Program-made: the position numbers and the translations under genes
Shown: piece by piece, positions 30,082 to 37,831 of the stretch
How the letters are laid out: the number at the start of each line of letters is the position of its first letter
Position numbering within the stretch: position 1 is the first letter of the stretch
Assembly: GCA_944325605.1 (NCBI GenBank)
Contig: CALVAX010000014.1
Coordinates: 1-43,946 of the forward strand
Length of the DNA stretch: 43,946 nt
Direction: 5' to 3'
Source: Candidatus Gastranaerophilales bacterium
GTDB lineage: Bacteria > Cyanobacteriota > Vampirovibrionia > Gastranaerophilales > Gastranaerophilaceae
The notes under the pieces: generated by a model
The model's database searches: none
Told to the model about the DNA's origin: nothing
What the model saw: only the letters and a program-made list of their open reading frames with translations

Positions 30082-31368
30082 TTAGTTTTCTCCGGCAACT
30101 TCAGCAAGTGCATTCACTACATCAACATCCCATTTTGTGCCGGCTTCTTCTTTCATTATAGAAAGCGCTTTTTCGACCGGCATGGCTTTTCTGTACGGTC
30201 TGTCCGAAGTCATTGCGGAATACGCATCGGCTACTGCAATAATCCTTGAGCCAAACGGGATTGACTGGCCTTTCAAACCTTCCGGTGTGCCGGAGCCGTC
30301 TACGCGTTCTTTCTGGTATGTAATGTAGGGAACAACTTCAGAAAGGAAGTTTATATTCATCAAAAGATTGACGCCGACATTTGCGTGATTCTGGATTTTT
30401 TTGAAATCTTCGTCCGAAAGCTTGCCGTTTGTTGCAAAAATGCTTTCCGGAAGCGTGATTTTGCCGATGTTTTGCAAAAGTCCTGCATAATAGATTAAAT
30501 CCGTTGTTTTTTCATTCAGCCCGAGTTGTTTGCAGAGTTTTCTTGCCAGGTTTGCAGTGTTTTTGGAGTGTGAAACTTTGTAACCGCCTTTTGTGTCAAC
30601 GGCATTAGCAAGGTGTTCTACAAATATTTGCTGATAATCGCAGAGATCACCGATAAGAGAGGTTAATTCAGCTCTCATGTGCTGAAGGTCAGTTGTTGCG
30701 GAATTTTCATCCTCAATAAGCCGGTGGGTTTCGTCAATCATGCTCTGCAGGGTCATTGAAGTTGCAAAAAGGGTTGCAATGCTTTCAACAAGTTCAATAA
30801 ATTCATCCTGCAAAGAAGTTGTTTTTAATTCTATTACCCCGATATTTTGCGACATGCTGTGAATTGATATCCCGATAGCATTTTCGCATTTTGTAGTGTC
30901 TTTTGCGAGATAAGTTTTTGCAACAACACTGTCGCTGTCAACGTTATATCCCGGAACCTGAAGTTCAGCAGAAGATCCGGCAAGAACAAGCTGCATATCA
31001 CTTCCTTCAAGGCCTTTGGCAAATTCTTTTGCAAGATAAATGTTGCATATCTGTGTGTCTACCATCATAGCAATAGATTTTGCAATTGAGGTTATTATTG
31101 TAAAGTCCTTTTCTGTTTCAAAATTCAATACACAGAGAGTATTTTTTAGAGAATATATTGAAATCAATTCAGAAAGCTGGTTTTTTAAGCCTGCTTTTTT
31201 ATCTTTTGAATGTTCGCTGATTTTTTGAGCCAATTCCTTAGATATCAGATGCTCTGACAAGAAGTCACCAAGATTCAGCGCAAAAATTTCTTCCATGGGG
31301 TCATTGTCAATCAGAAATTCTGATTGGCTGAAAAGCGAAACGCCTTTTTTATTTTCGTCTTTTTTCAT
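30082..31368 (-). CDS. GAF-like plus degenerate HD-GYP domain protein
   Basis: The C-terminal half is clearly an HD-GYP domain, the family that degrades c-di-GMP, but key residues are changed. The HD dyad reads QN (AGLLQNIGKI, about 299-300), the HHE motif reads QKE (about 352-354), and the GYP motif reads GTP (VDGSGTPEGL, about 360-362). The first His (VSHSKN), the NHANVG His and the VADAYSAM Asp remain. With several metal ligands lost, a phosphodiesterase is unlikely; a binding or scaffold role is inferred. The N-terminal part (about 70-205) looks like a GAF-type sensor. I chose ATG 31368, 10 nt from AAGG; the ATG at 31377 is only 1 nt from it. Residue numbers use the 428-residue form. Confidence 0.85.
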   Translation of the reverse strand: MKKDENKKGVSLFSQSEFLIDNDPMEEIFALNLGDFLSEHLISKELAQKISEHSKDKKAGLKNQLSELISIYSLKNTLCVLNFETEKDFTIITSIAKSIAMMVDTQICNIYLAKEFAKGLEGSDMQLVLAGSSAELQVPGYNVDSDSVVAKTYLAKDTTKCENAIGISIHSMSQNIGVIELKTTSLQDEFIELVESIATLFATSMTLQSMIDETHRLIEDENSATTDLQHMRAELTSLIGDLCDYQQIFVEHLANAVDTKGGYKVSHSKNTANLARKLCKQLGLNEKTTDLIYYAGLLQNIGKITLPESIFATNGKLSDEDFKKIQNHANVGVNLLMNINFLSEVVPYITYQKERVDGSGTPEGLKGQSIPFGSRIIAVADAYSAMTSDRPYRKAMPVEKALSIMKEEAGTKWDVDVVNALAEVAGEN

Positions 31369-31582
31369 TAAACTCATGCCTTCTACTAACTACCTTTTGT
31401 ATAATTGACGGCACAAATTTGAAAAACTTTAATAAATTTTACAAAAATTCATACTTTAGTATGGGAAAGTTCCGACTAAAGTATGTGCGGACGGGAAAGT
31501 GAGGAGTGAGGAGGGTTGAACGGTTGAATGGTTGAAAAGTTGAACGGGTGAAGGGTTGAAGGGTTTGTTTCGTAAAATATTT

Positions 31583-31707
31583 TCCCTCTCCCTGTGGGAT
31601 GCAAGTTCGAACCGGCGAGGAACGAGCCGAGTGAGACTGTATGCCGTATGGCTGAGGGTAGAATTTCTTAATGAGCGCAGTGAATTTAGAAATTCGGGTG
31701 AGGGGTC
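31583..31707. repeat. Double-hairpin element, diverged copy
   Basis: Starts with CCCTCTCCC like 174-246, carries about 55 extra bases, and ends with GAATTTCTTAAT pairing with ATTTAGAAATTC around GAGCGCAGTGA. Compared with AAATTGTTAGT/ACTTACAATTT of the other copies both arms have changed while pairing is kept. Confidence 0.65.
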
Positions 31708-31846
31708 TAAAAAGTGAGGCGTGAGGAGTGAAGAGTGAAGGAAGTTGAAAAGTTGAATGGTTGAAAGGTTGAAGGGTTTGTTTCGGAAAAAGATACTAAG
31801 GCACTAAGAGGTTTCGGAATAAAGGCGCTGGTTAGCGCTCAGCTAT

Positions 31847-32040
31847 CGCGGCAACAGAAAAACATCCGACCATTGCGTAGCGAACAATCAATGTTCCGTT
31901 TCTGAACTTCAAAGCAAATGTTGTTTGAGTGCGAAGCACGAGTTCACTTGCTTCAATAGAAACGGTTACAATTGATTAGTGAGTGAAGCGCCGGTCTGGA
32001 GCTTCTTTGCGGAACTTTCTTGTCGGTACAAGAAAGTTCC
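31847..32040. repeat. Large multi-hairpin intergenic element (copy 2)
   Basis: Homologous over its length to 20096-20286. It ends in the 13-bp hairpin GGAACTTTCTTGT / ACAAGAAAGTTCC at 32011-32040 (loop CGGT). It is followed directly by the promoter module of the YD-repeat gene. Confidence 0.8.
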
Positions 32041-32100
32041 AAATATAATTGAATGAAAAATAAATAAATATTGCCGGCTTAGTAAATCTGACAAAAACCT

Positions 32101-32190
32101 TAACAAAACCGGAAATGTAACGAAATGTAAAGATGATTTTAAAAGTGACTGAAATCCGCTTATAATGCGCGATATGATATGATATGATAT
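32101..32190 (+). promoter_or_regulatory. Conserved promoter module with (GATAT)4 microsatellite
   Basis: TTTAAA (32138-32143), 17-nt spacer, TATAAT (32161-32166), then four GATAT units (32171-32190) in the expected start of the transcript. Upstream, TGTAAC and TGTAAA repeat with a 10-bp period (about 32116-32131). The same arrangement occurs at 43110-43195 before another repeat-protein gene. Confidence 0.65.
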
Positions 32191-32280
32191 GGGGAAGTGT
32201 AGTCAATAATTTGGGGCAAAAAGTTTTAATAAAAATATAAGCAGCGTGTGCTTAGCCCTAAAGAGAAAAGGAGTATAAAA

Positions 32281-33405
32281 ATGGGATTTGACTACACAGT
32301 GAGCGGAAAAGACAAAGGCCTGACGTATATATTTTTGGAACAGGCAAAAAAGCATGCAGGCTTTGACTCAAACCAGAAGATAGACTGGAATAAAGTCATG
32401 TCAGTATTTGATGAAATTCAGAAAGAAGAGCAGGCCGAAGGTCAGAAACTATTCAGCGGCGGAACGGATAAAACGCGCGCCGGCTGGGGCAAGAGTTATG
32501 TAATAAGGCAGGGCGATAAAATAAGTTTGTCCGACGAGCAGATGAACAAAATCTATGGCGCAATGGGTCTGGATTTGTCAAAAGCGCAGCAGCCCAATCC
32601 GACGAAGCAGGTGCAGCAGACGCCGCCTGCACAGAACACGCCGCCTGCGCAGAACACGCCGCCTGCGCAGAACACGCCACCAGCACAGAACACGCCGCCG
32701 GCGAAAGATCCAAACCCGCCAAAGGCAATAACACCTGCCAAAGGAGAAGATATGGCTAATAACAAGTCCCCGCTTGATATGCAAATGTATATAAAACGAG
32801 AAAAATATGCAAACCAGACAGTTCCAAATCCTGATGGCACAATGTACTCATACGATGAAAATGGTTATATAGAAGAAGTATTAGACAAAGACGGCAACAC
32901 GACACAAGAGATTTGGCGCAGCTCAGACGGCAGTGTTAGTTTCTATTATGACTACACATACGATAAAGCCGGTAACACGACACAAGTGATTACTCGCAAA
33001 TCAGACGGCAGTGTTGGTTACTATTATGACTACACATACGACAAAGACGGCAACAAGACACAAGCGATTTGCCGCAACCCAGACGGCAGTGTTGGTACTT
33101 ATTGGGACTACACATACGACAAAGACGGCAACCAGACACAAGCGATTTGCCGCAACCCAGACGGCAGTGTTTCCATCTATTATGACAACACATACGACAA
33201 AGACGGCCGCATGACGCAAGAGATTGTACGCTACCCTGATGGCAGTGTTGATTTCTATGAAGTCTATGAATATGATCAAGATGGTAACAATATTCACACC
33301 GAGTATGACAAAGATGGCAGCGTGAAGAGTGTAACGAAGTTCGACAAAGACGGCAAACAGATTAGTTATACCGAGTATGACAAAGACGGCAATGTAAAGG
33401 AATAA
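32281..33405 (+). CDS. YD-type repeat protein with PPAQNT linker
   Basis: A 374-residue protein with no signal peptide or membrane segment. Residues 1-97 form a unique domain; its GKSYVIRQGDKISLSDEQ stretch slightly resembles a LysM start (weak). A linker at about 117-142 repeats PPAQNT in 18-bp units. The rest (about 180-374) has roughly 25-residue repeats of the form YDKDGNxTQxICRNPDGSVxYYYDYT (written as consensus in two parts, YDKDGNxTQxICRN and PDGSVxYYYDYT), akin to RHS/YD beta repeats but without an RHS core or toxin tip. AAGGAG precedes ATG 32281. A terminator follows. Function unknown; the upstream module is shared with the gene at 43297. Confidence 0.75.
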   Translation: MGFDYTVSGKDKGLTYIFLEQAKKHAGFDSNQKIDWNKVMSVFDEIQKEEQAEGQKLFSGGTDKTRAGWGKSYVIRQGDKISLSDEQMNKIYGAMGLDLSKAQQPNPTKQVQQTPPAQNTPPAQNTPPAQNTPPAQNTPPAKDPNPPKAITPAKGEDMANNKSPLDMQMYIKREKYANQTVPNPDGTMYSYDENGYIEEVLDKDGNTTQEIWRSSDGSVSFYYDYTYDKAGNTTQVITRKSDGSVGYYYDYTYDKDGNKTQAICRNPDGSVGTYWDYTYDKDGNQTQAICRNPDGSVSIYYDNTYDKDGRMTQEIVRYPDGSVDFYEVYEYDQDGNNIHTEYDKDGSVKSVTKFDKDGKQISYTEYDKDGNVKE

Positions 33406-33414
33406 CATCAAGCC

Positions 33415-33440
33415 GGCCGGATTTATTTAATCCGGCCTTA
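33415..33440 (+). terminator. Hairpin terminator after the YD-repeat gene
   Basis: GGCCGGAT (33415-33422) pairs with ATCCGGCC (33430-33437) around a 7-nt loop, followed by an AT-rich TTATATAAAATTT tract; the T-run is imperfect. Confidence 0.6.
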
Positions 33441-33789
33441 TATAAAATTTCATGAGATTCTTCTGTCGCTTCGCTCCCTCAGAATGACAAGAAAAGAAGT
33501 CACGTCATCCTGAGCGAAGCGAAGGATCTCCAAAAAACCTGATGAGATTCTTCGGTCGTTGCACTCCCTCAAAATGACGTAAAAAATAAAAAACATGTCA
33601 TCCTGAGGCGCACGAGCAGAGGGTGAAAGGCGTCAGCCGTACCCGTTTACTGCGAGAGCGAAAAGCCGAAGGATCCACTGAAACCATAACAAGCCATTTT
33701 GTCATGCTGAGTTTATCTCAGTATCTCAATGAGATCCTGAAATAAATTCAGGATGACAGTGAAAGACAAAATGGGGCGAAGTTAGTAGT

Positions 33790-33860
33790 TAGTAGGTTGC
33801 GGTAAATATTAATTTACCGCAACAAGATGTTTCGGTAATCAAAGATTACCAAAACCTACA
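33790..33860. repeat. Cruciform repeat (copy 1)
   Basis: An outer stem GTAGGTT / AACCTAC encloses two hairpins, GCGGTAAAT/ATTTACCGC and GGTAATC/GATTACC, forming a three-way junction. Same architecture at 34109-34180 and 42578-42645. Confidence 0.75.
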
Positions 33861-33910
33861 AAACTTTCCGCCCAACAAAGAACTTTTAGAATAACAAGAA
33901 AAGATAAAAA

Positions 33911-34073
33911 ATGCCGCGATAGCGAAGTGAACAATAATTGCAGGCGAGGCAAATATCAAAGGCGGGTATTGTTTGAGCGAAGCGAGTTTACCCGCCTAAA
34001 TGCCGAGCCGGACAAATTATTAGTGAACGAAGCGTGCGGCTGGTTTTGCGGCACTTTTGCCACCAAAAGTGCC
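33911..34073. repeat. Large multi-hairpin element, diverged copy 4
   Basis: Same layout as 20096-20286 with different stem sequence: inner stem GGCGGGTA (33961-33968) / TACCCGCC (33989-33996) around loop TTGTTTGAGCGAAGCGAGTT, outer AATAATT / AATTATT, and final hairpin GGCACTTTTG (34050-34059) / CAAAAGTGCC (34064-34073). Stems differ from copies 1-3 on both arms while loop and spacing are kept. Confidence 0.7.
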
Positions 34074-34108
34074 CCCGTCCGGAGGACAAAAAGAAGCAAG
34101 CCAAGTTT

Positions 34109-34180
34109 TAGTAGTCTATGGTAAATATTAATTTACCGCAACAAGATGTTTCGGTAATCAAAGATTACCAAAACCTACTA
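34109..34180. repeat. Cruciform repeat (copy 2)
   Basis: Nearly identical to 33790-33860 in the hairpin core; outer arms TAGTAG (34109-34114) and CTACTA (34175-34180). Lies in direct orientation about 320 bp from copy 1. Confidence 0.75.
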
Positions 34181-34389
34181 AAAAAATGAGATTCTTCGGT
34201 CGTTACACTCCCTCAGAATGACATGCAGTGCGCAATGCGATTCTTAACGCTTCGCCCTCAGAATGACATGCAGTGCGCAAGGCGCTTCTTAACGCTTCGC
34301 CCTCAGAATGACGTGAAAATAAAAAGTTACCCATTCTGAGGACAAAAAGAAATAGATTTTTTAGTCGTACACTCCCTCAGAATGACAGC

Positions 34390-34908
34390 TTAATATCCAA
34401 TAGCCCAGCTGAATGCTGCGGTTGTGTCATTTTTCTTGTCGATTGCTGCGACAGGGGCTACTGCCGGAACTTCTATTACCTTTGCTGCTTTTTGCAGAAG
34501 GTTGTTTTCCATCATTTTGTCGTCGACATTGTTGAATGATTTCAGACGGTCAAGCTGGTTTTGCAATTCAGCATTTTCTTCGTTCAGGGTTGTAATCTGG
34601 CGGCTGAGTTTGTTCAGGGTAACTTCGTTTGTCATGGCAAAATAGTAGCTGACAAATGCGACAATTACGCAAATTGCCAGAAGTCCGCCTATAGTTTTGT
34701 TTACCCGTCTGATTGCCATTTCTTTTACCAGATTTTCTTTGTCGTAATAGAATGGGCCTTCTATTACTGATGCCTGAGTTATCGGATTTTGTGTATAATC
34801 CGTTTCCGTATAAGAATAATATTCCTGTCTTACTCTTGCTGTATTCAACTTTTCCTGTCCCCAACTGCCTTTCAAAATGTGAAAATCTTTTTCGTTAAAT
34901 TTAATCAA
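34390..34908 (-). CDS. FtsL-like single-pass membrane protein
   Basis: The 172-residue protein has a cytoplasmic-looking N-terminus (1-71), one transmembrane helix (about 72-91), a coiled coil (about 94-125: LNKLSRQITTLNEENAELQ) and a short Ala/Pro-rich tail. Together with its place directly after rsmH, the usual position of ftsL in division clusters, this points to FtsL, which pairs with FtsB/DivIC to activate septal wall synthesis. The sequence of FtsL is poorly conserved, so this rests on topology and context. The start is TTG 34908, immediately after the rsmH TAA, implying coupled translation; ATG near codon 64 is the fallback. Confidence 0.6.
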   Translation of the reverse strand: MIKFNEKDFHILKGSWGQEKLNTARVRQEYYSYTETDYTQNPITQASVIEGPFYYDKENLVKEMAIRRVNKTIGGLLAICVIVAFVSYYFAMTNEVTLNKLSRQITTLNEENAELQNQLDRLKSFNNVDDKMMENNLLQKAAKVIEVPAVAPVAAIDKKNDTTAAFSWAIGY

Positions 34909-35841
34909 TTAATTAATACATCTTGCGATTCTTAATTTTGCACTTCTTGAAGGCGGATTAACTTTAATCTCCTCATCACTTGCAACAATCGGTTTTTTAT
35001 TAACCAGCTCCAGCTTTGGCGGAGGGCACTTGCAAATCATTTGATTAGGTTCGCAGTGGCATTTTTGCGAGTGATACCTGAATAAGTTTTTAACCAGCCG
35101 GTCTTCCAGCGAGTGAAAACTTATTACACTTATTATAGCACCAATGTCCAATAAATCCAACACATCATTCAGAGTATTTTTTACATTTGTTAACTCTTGA
35201 TTGACTTCAATCCTGATGGCCTGAAATACACGTGTCGCGGGGTGTATGGAGGATTTAATGTGAGGGGTGCAGTTTACGATTAAATCAGCCAATTCTATTG
35301 TGGTTTCAATCTTTTTGACCTTTCGTTCCTCCACAATTTTTTTTGCAATGCGTTTGGAAAATCTTTCTTCTCCGTATTCTGAAAAAATCCGCACAAGTTC
35401 GCTTTCAGAATACCCGTTCACCACGTCATACGCCGAGAACGACGCCTCCTGATTAAATCGCATATCAAGAGGCGCTTCTTTTGAAAACGAAAAACCCCGT
35501 TCTGCTTTATTGAATTGGTGGTAACTTGCGCCCAGATCAAACAGAACACCGCCGGTAATTTTCGGAACGTTAAGAGAGGCCAGTGTCTGTTTGATATTGG
35601 TGTAGGAAGTCTTGACGATTGTAAGGTTGTTTTTATACGCCTTAAGCCTGTCTGACGCTGCGTCAATCGCATCCTGATCAATATCAAATGCAACCAGTCT
35701 GCCATCAGGTTGTATTCTTTCTAATATCAGTTCGCTGTGTCCGCCTCCGCCAAGTGTGCAGTCAACATAAATTAAACCGTTTCTGCATTCCAATGCATCA
35801 ACCGCTTCCTGCTTCATTACCGTATAATGTTTAAATTCCAT
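34909..35841 (-). CDS. rsmH: 16S rRNA (cytosine-1402 N4) methyltransferase
   Basis: RsmH (MraW) methylates N4 of C1402 in 16S rRNA at the decoding centre using SAM. The 310-residue product shows HYTVMKQEAVDAL, the SAM motif VDCTLGGGGHSELIL, FDLGASYHQ (usually FDLGVSSxQ), GFSFSKEAPLDMRF, HPATRVFQAIRIEVNQEL and ISFHSLEDRLVKNLF, then a Cys-rich segment and the SRSAKLR end. No ribosome site precedes ATG 35841; TAAAAT (35853-35848) lies exactly 6 nt upstream, so a leaderless mRNA is likely. It heads a two-gene unit with the FtsL-like gene. Confidence 0.95.
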   Translation of the reverse strand: MEFKHYTVMKQEAVDALECRNGLIYVDCTLGGGGHSELILERIQPDGRLVAFDIDQDAIDAASDRLKAYKNNLTIVKTSYTNIKQTLASLNVPKITGGVLFDLGASYHQFNKAERGFSFSKEAPLDMRFNQEASFSAYDVVNGYSESELVRIFSEYGEERFSKRIAKKIVEERKVKKIETTIELADLIVNCTPHIKSSIHPATRVFQAIRIEVNQELTNVKNTLNDVLDLLDIGAIISVISFHSLEDRLVKNLFRYHSQKCHCEPNQMICKCPPPKLELVNKKPIVASDEEIKVNPPSRSAKLRIARCIN

Positions 35842-35847
35842 ACGGTA

Positions 35848-35853
35848 ATTTTA
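35848..35853 (-). promoter_or_regulatory. Candidate -10 box of rsmH, leaderless arrangement
   Basis: TAAAAT on the minus strand, 6 nt before the ATG, the same spacing as at prfA and at the gene starting at 38762. The -35 region is weak (TTTATT about 16 nt upstream). Confidence 0.4.
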
Positions 35854-35864
35854 GCATGCGCAAA

Positions 35865-36116
35865 TTAATAAATAAACCCGTCAAGTCCGTATAAATCTAT
35901 TACTTCTAAAAATTTGTCGTTGGTATAATATAAAACATTGCTGTCATCATCGGGATCAATGACTTTGATAATTTCTTGTTTTGAATCTGAATAATTTTTC
36001 AACATTGAATCCGCAAGCATGAGGAACGTAAGATTGTTTTGAATGTCCTCGGATGTGAAAAATTCTAAAACCTGTGCTTCATTTTCTCTTTCTGATACTC
36101 TCTTTGCCAATGCCAT
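35865..36116 (-). CDS. Small acidic hypothetical protein
   Basis: An 83-residue protein I do not recognise. The first half is helical (MALAKRVSERENEAQVLEFF, then TSEDIQNNLTFLMLADSMLK) and the second looks like strands with an acidic turn (VIDPDDDSNVLYYTNDKF). No signal peptide or membrane segment. AAAAGGAG lies 5-6 nt before ATG 36116, which makes it a convincing gene. It sits between gltX and rsmH on the same strand, with a hairpin separating it from gltX. Confidence 0.65.
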   Translation of the reverse strand: MALAKRVSERENEAQVLEFFTSEDIQNNLTFLMLADSMLKNYSDSKQEIIKVIDPDDDSNVLYYTNDKFLEVIDLYGLDGFIY

Positions 36117-36211
36117 TTTTTACTCCTTTTCTATACGGATTTTCTCTCTAAAATACTCTCAAATACTCTCAAAATCCGAAATCTGCAACCATTATATTTT
36201 TCTATATACGG

Positions 36212-36251
36212 AAACTTCGTAAAAAAGTTTAATTTTCTACGAAGTTTTTTT
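36212..36251. terminator. Hairpin after gltX
   Basis: AAACTTCGTA (36212-36221) pairs with TACGAAGTTT (36238-36247). The T-run is strong on the plus strand and short (TTT) on the minus strand, the direction in which gltX is read, so its use as the gltX terminator is likely but imperfect. Confidence 0.5.
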
Positions 36252-36284
36252 ACAAATATTTACAATAAGTGTGTGCTTAGCCGG

Positions 36285-37760
36285 TTATGATTGTAAAGGC
36301 TGTTTCATTGCAGCTTTAATTCTGCGGAAAGTCTTGTCTTTACCGATGATTGCAAGGATTGCAGTCATATCAGCCCCGCAAAGTCTGCCGGTTACGGCTG
36401 CTCTGATTGCCCACATTGTTACTTTCGGCTTAATGCCTTTTTCTTTGTAGTATGCTCTGAAGGCTTCTAGTTTTTCATGAAGATTTTCTTCAGTCCATTC
36501 CCAGTCAGGAGCCTGTTCCATAAAGGTTTTCAAAACATCCTGTGCGGTTTCTGTATCAAGCGTTTCTTTTGCTCTGTCGTCGATTTCGACATCCTGACCG
36601 AAGAAATACGGAACAGCATCAGTGATATCTGAAAGCAATGTCAAAGGTTCATAAGTGATTTCAACCATTCTGGTGTACTGGGCATCCGTAAGCTCAGAGA
36701 GGTCATATTTTGTCAGATACGGCTTTAATCTTTCTTTCAATTCCGGAATTGAAAGCATTTTGATATAATGGCTGTTCATCCAGTTGAGTTTGTCGTATTC
36801 AAAGATTGAATTTGATGAAGAAACTTCATTGATTCTGAAATCTTTAGCAATCTCATCAACTGTTTTTATTTCCTGACCGTCAGAAGGCGACCAGCCAAGA
36901 AGCGCTACAAAGTTGATAAGCGCATCAGTCAAATAGCCTTTTTCAACAAATTCTGAAACAGCGGTTGCGCCGTGTCTTTTTGAAAGCTTGCTTCTGTCCG
37001 GTGCAAGAATCATTCCGAGATGTCCGAAGCGCGGAACTTCAGCGCCAAGAGCTTCAAAGATAAGAATTTGTTTGAAGGTGTTTGAAATATGGTCTTCTCC
37101 TCTGATAACATGCGAAATTTTCATAAGCATATCATCGATTACAACCGCAAAATTGTAAGTCGGAGCACCGTTGGATTTCAAGATTACAAAATCTCCGAGA
37201 AGATCTGTATCAACGTGGAGTTTGCCTTTTACAAGGTCGTCAAATTCAAGGATTGAAGACTCGTGAAAAGCCTTTTGTGCTTTTGAAATGTTAAATCTGA
37301 TTGCTGGTTTTCTGCCTTCTGCGCGGAGTTTGGCTTTTTCTTCCTCAGTCAGATTTTCGCATTTTTTTGTGTAGACATAAGGTTTTTTATTTTCTGCAGC
37401 TTCTTTTTTCTCTGCCTCAAGTTCTTCCGGAGTGCAGAAGCATTCGTAAGCAAAACCTTTGTCAATCAATTCCTGAACGTATTTCGGGTAAATATCAAAT
37501 CTTTCGGATTGTGTGTAAGGGCCGTAAGGGCCGCCGATATCGGGGCCTTCATCCCAGTTAAGCCCGAGAGCCTTAAGGCTGTCAAAAATATTTTTAATAT
37601 ATTCCTGACTTGTGCGCTCTGCGTCTGTGTCTTCTATTCTTAAAACGAATTTACCGTTATTTTTTTTAGCAAAAAGATAGTTGAACAAAGCCGTTCTTGC
37701 TGTTCCAATGTGCAAATTCCCGCTCGGGGATGGTGCAATTCTGACTCTAACTTCTGACAT
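36285..37760 (-). CDS. gltX: Glutamyl-tRNA synthetase
   Basis: Charges tRNA-Glu. The 491-residue class I enzyme has the HIGH-type motif SGNLHIGTARTALFNYLFA, FVLRIEDTDAERT, the YECFC zinc-region remnant, GDFVILKSNGAPTYNFAVV, HVIRGEDHISNT, and the KMSKS-type motif SKLSKRHGA, followed by the helical anticodon-binding domain. Length is normal. AAGAAGGATT precedes ATG 37760. Whether it is discriminating (tRNA-Glu only) cannot be told from motifs alone. Confidence 0.97.
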   Translation of the reverse strand: MSEVRVRIAPSPSGNLHIGTARTALFNYLFAKKNNGKFVLRIEDTDAERTSQEYIKNIFDSLKALGLNWDEGPDIGGPYGPYTQSERFDIYPKYVQELIDKGFAYECFCTPEELEAEKKEAAENKKPYVYTKKCENLTEEEKAKLRAEGRKPAIRFNISKAQKAFHESSILEFDDLVKGKLHVDTDLLGDFVILKSNGAPTYNFAVVIDDMLMKISHVIRGEDHISNTFKQILIFEALGAEVPRFGHLGMILAPDRSKLSKRHGATAVSEFVEKGYLTDALINFVALLGWSPSDGQEIKTVDEIAKDFRINEVSSSNSIFEYDKLNWMNSHYIKMLSIPELKERLKPYLTKYDLSELTDAQYTRMVEITYEPLTLLSDITDAVPYFFGQDVEIDDRAKETLDTETAQDVLKTFMEQAPDWEWTEENLHEKLEAFRAYYKEKGIKPKVTMWAIRAAVTGRLCGADMTAILAIIGKDKTFRRIKAAMKQPLQS

Positions 37761-37831
37761 TTTTAATCCTTCTTTCTTATGTTTTTAAATCAGCATAAAA
37801 AGGATATCACGAGCAAAAATTATTTTCAATA

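Larger units (their letters stand above)
31378..32137. repeat. Repeat-only spacer before the YD-repeat gene
   Basis: No gene. Contents in order: GTTGAA-type minisatellite (about 31497-31568), CCCTCTCCC element with long insertion and covarying hairpin (31583-31707), a second GTTGAA block (about 31712-31785), the large multi-hairpin element (31847-32040), then AT-rich sequence leading to the conserved promoter. Confidence 0.75.
33441..34389. repeat. Repeat-only spacer of about 950 bp
   Basis: No gene. REP-like palindromes of the CTTCGGTCG...CCCTCAGAATGACA type recur in both orientations (about 33449-33780 and 34183-34387), including a near-exact ~46-bp tandem duplication around 34215-34310. 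A diverged multi-hairpin element (33911-34073) is bracketed by two near-identical cruciform repeats (33790-33860 and 34109-34180). Confidence 0.75.

Noticed and set aside
32281-33405. RHS toxin or contact-dependent system
   Set aside because: No RHS core, no secretion signal, no variable toxin tip and no immunity gene downstream.
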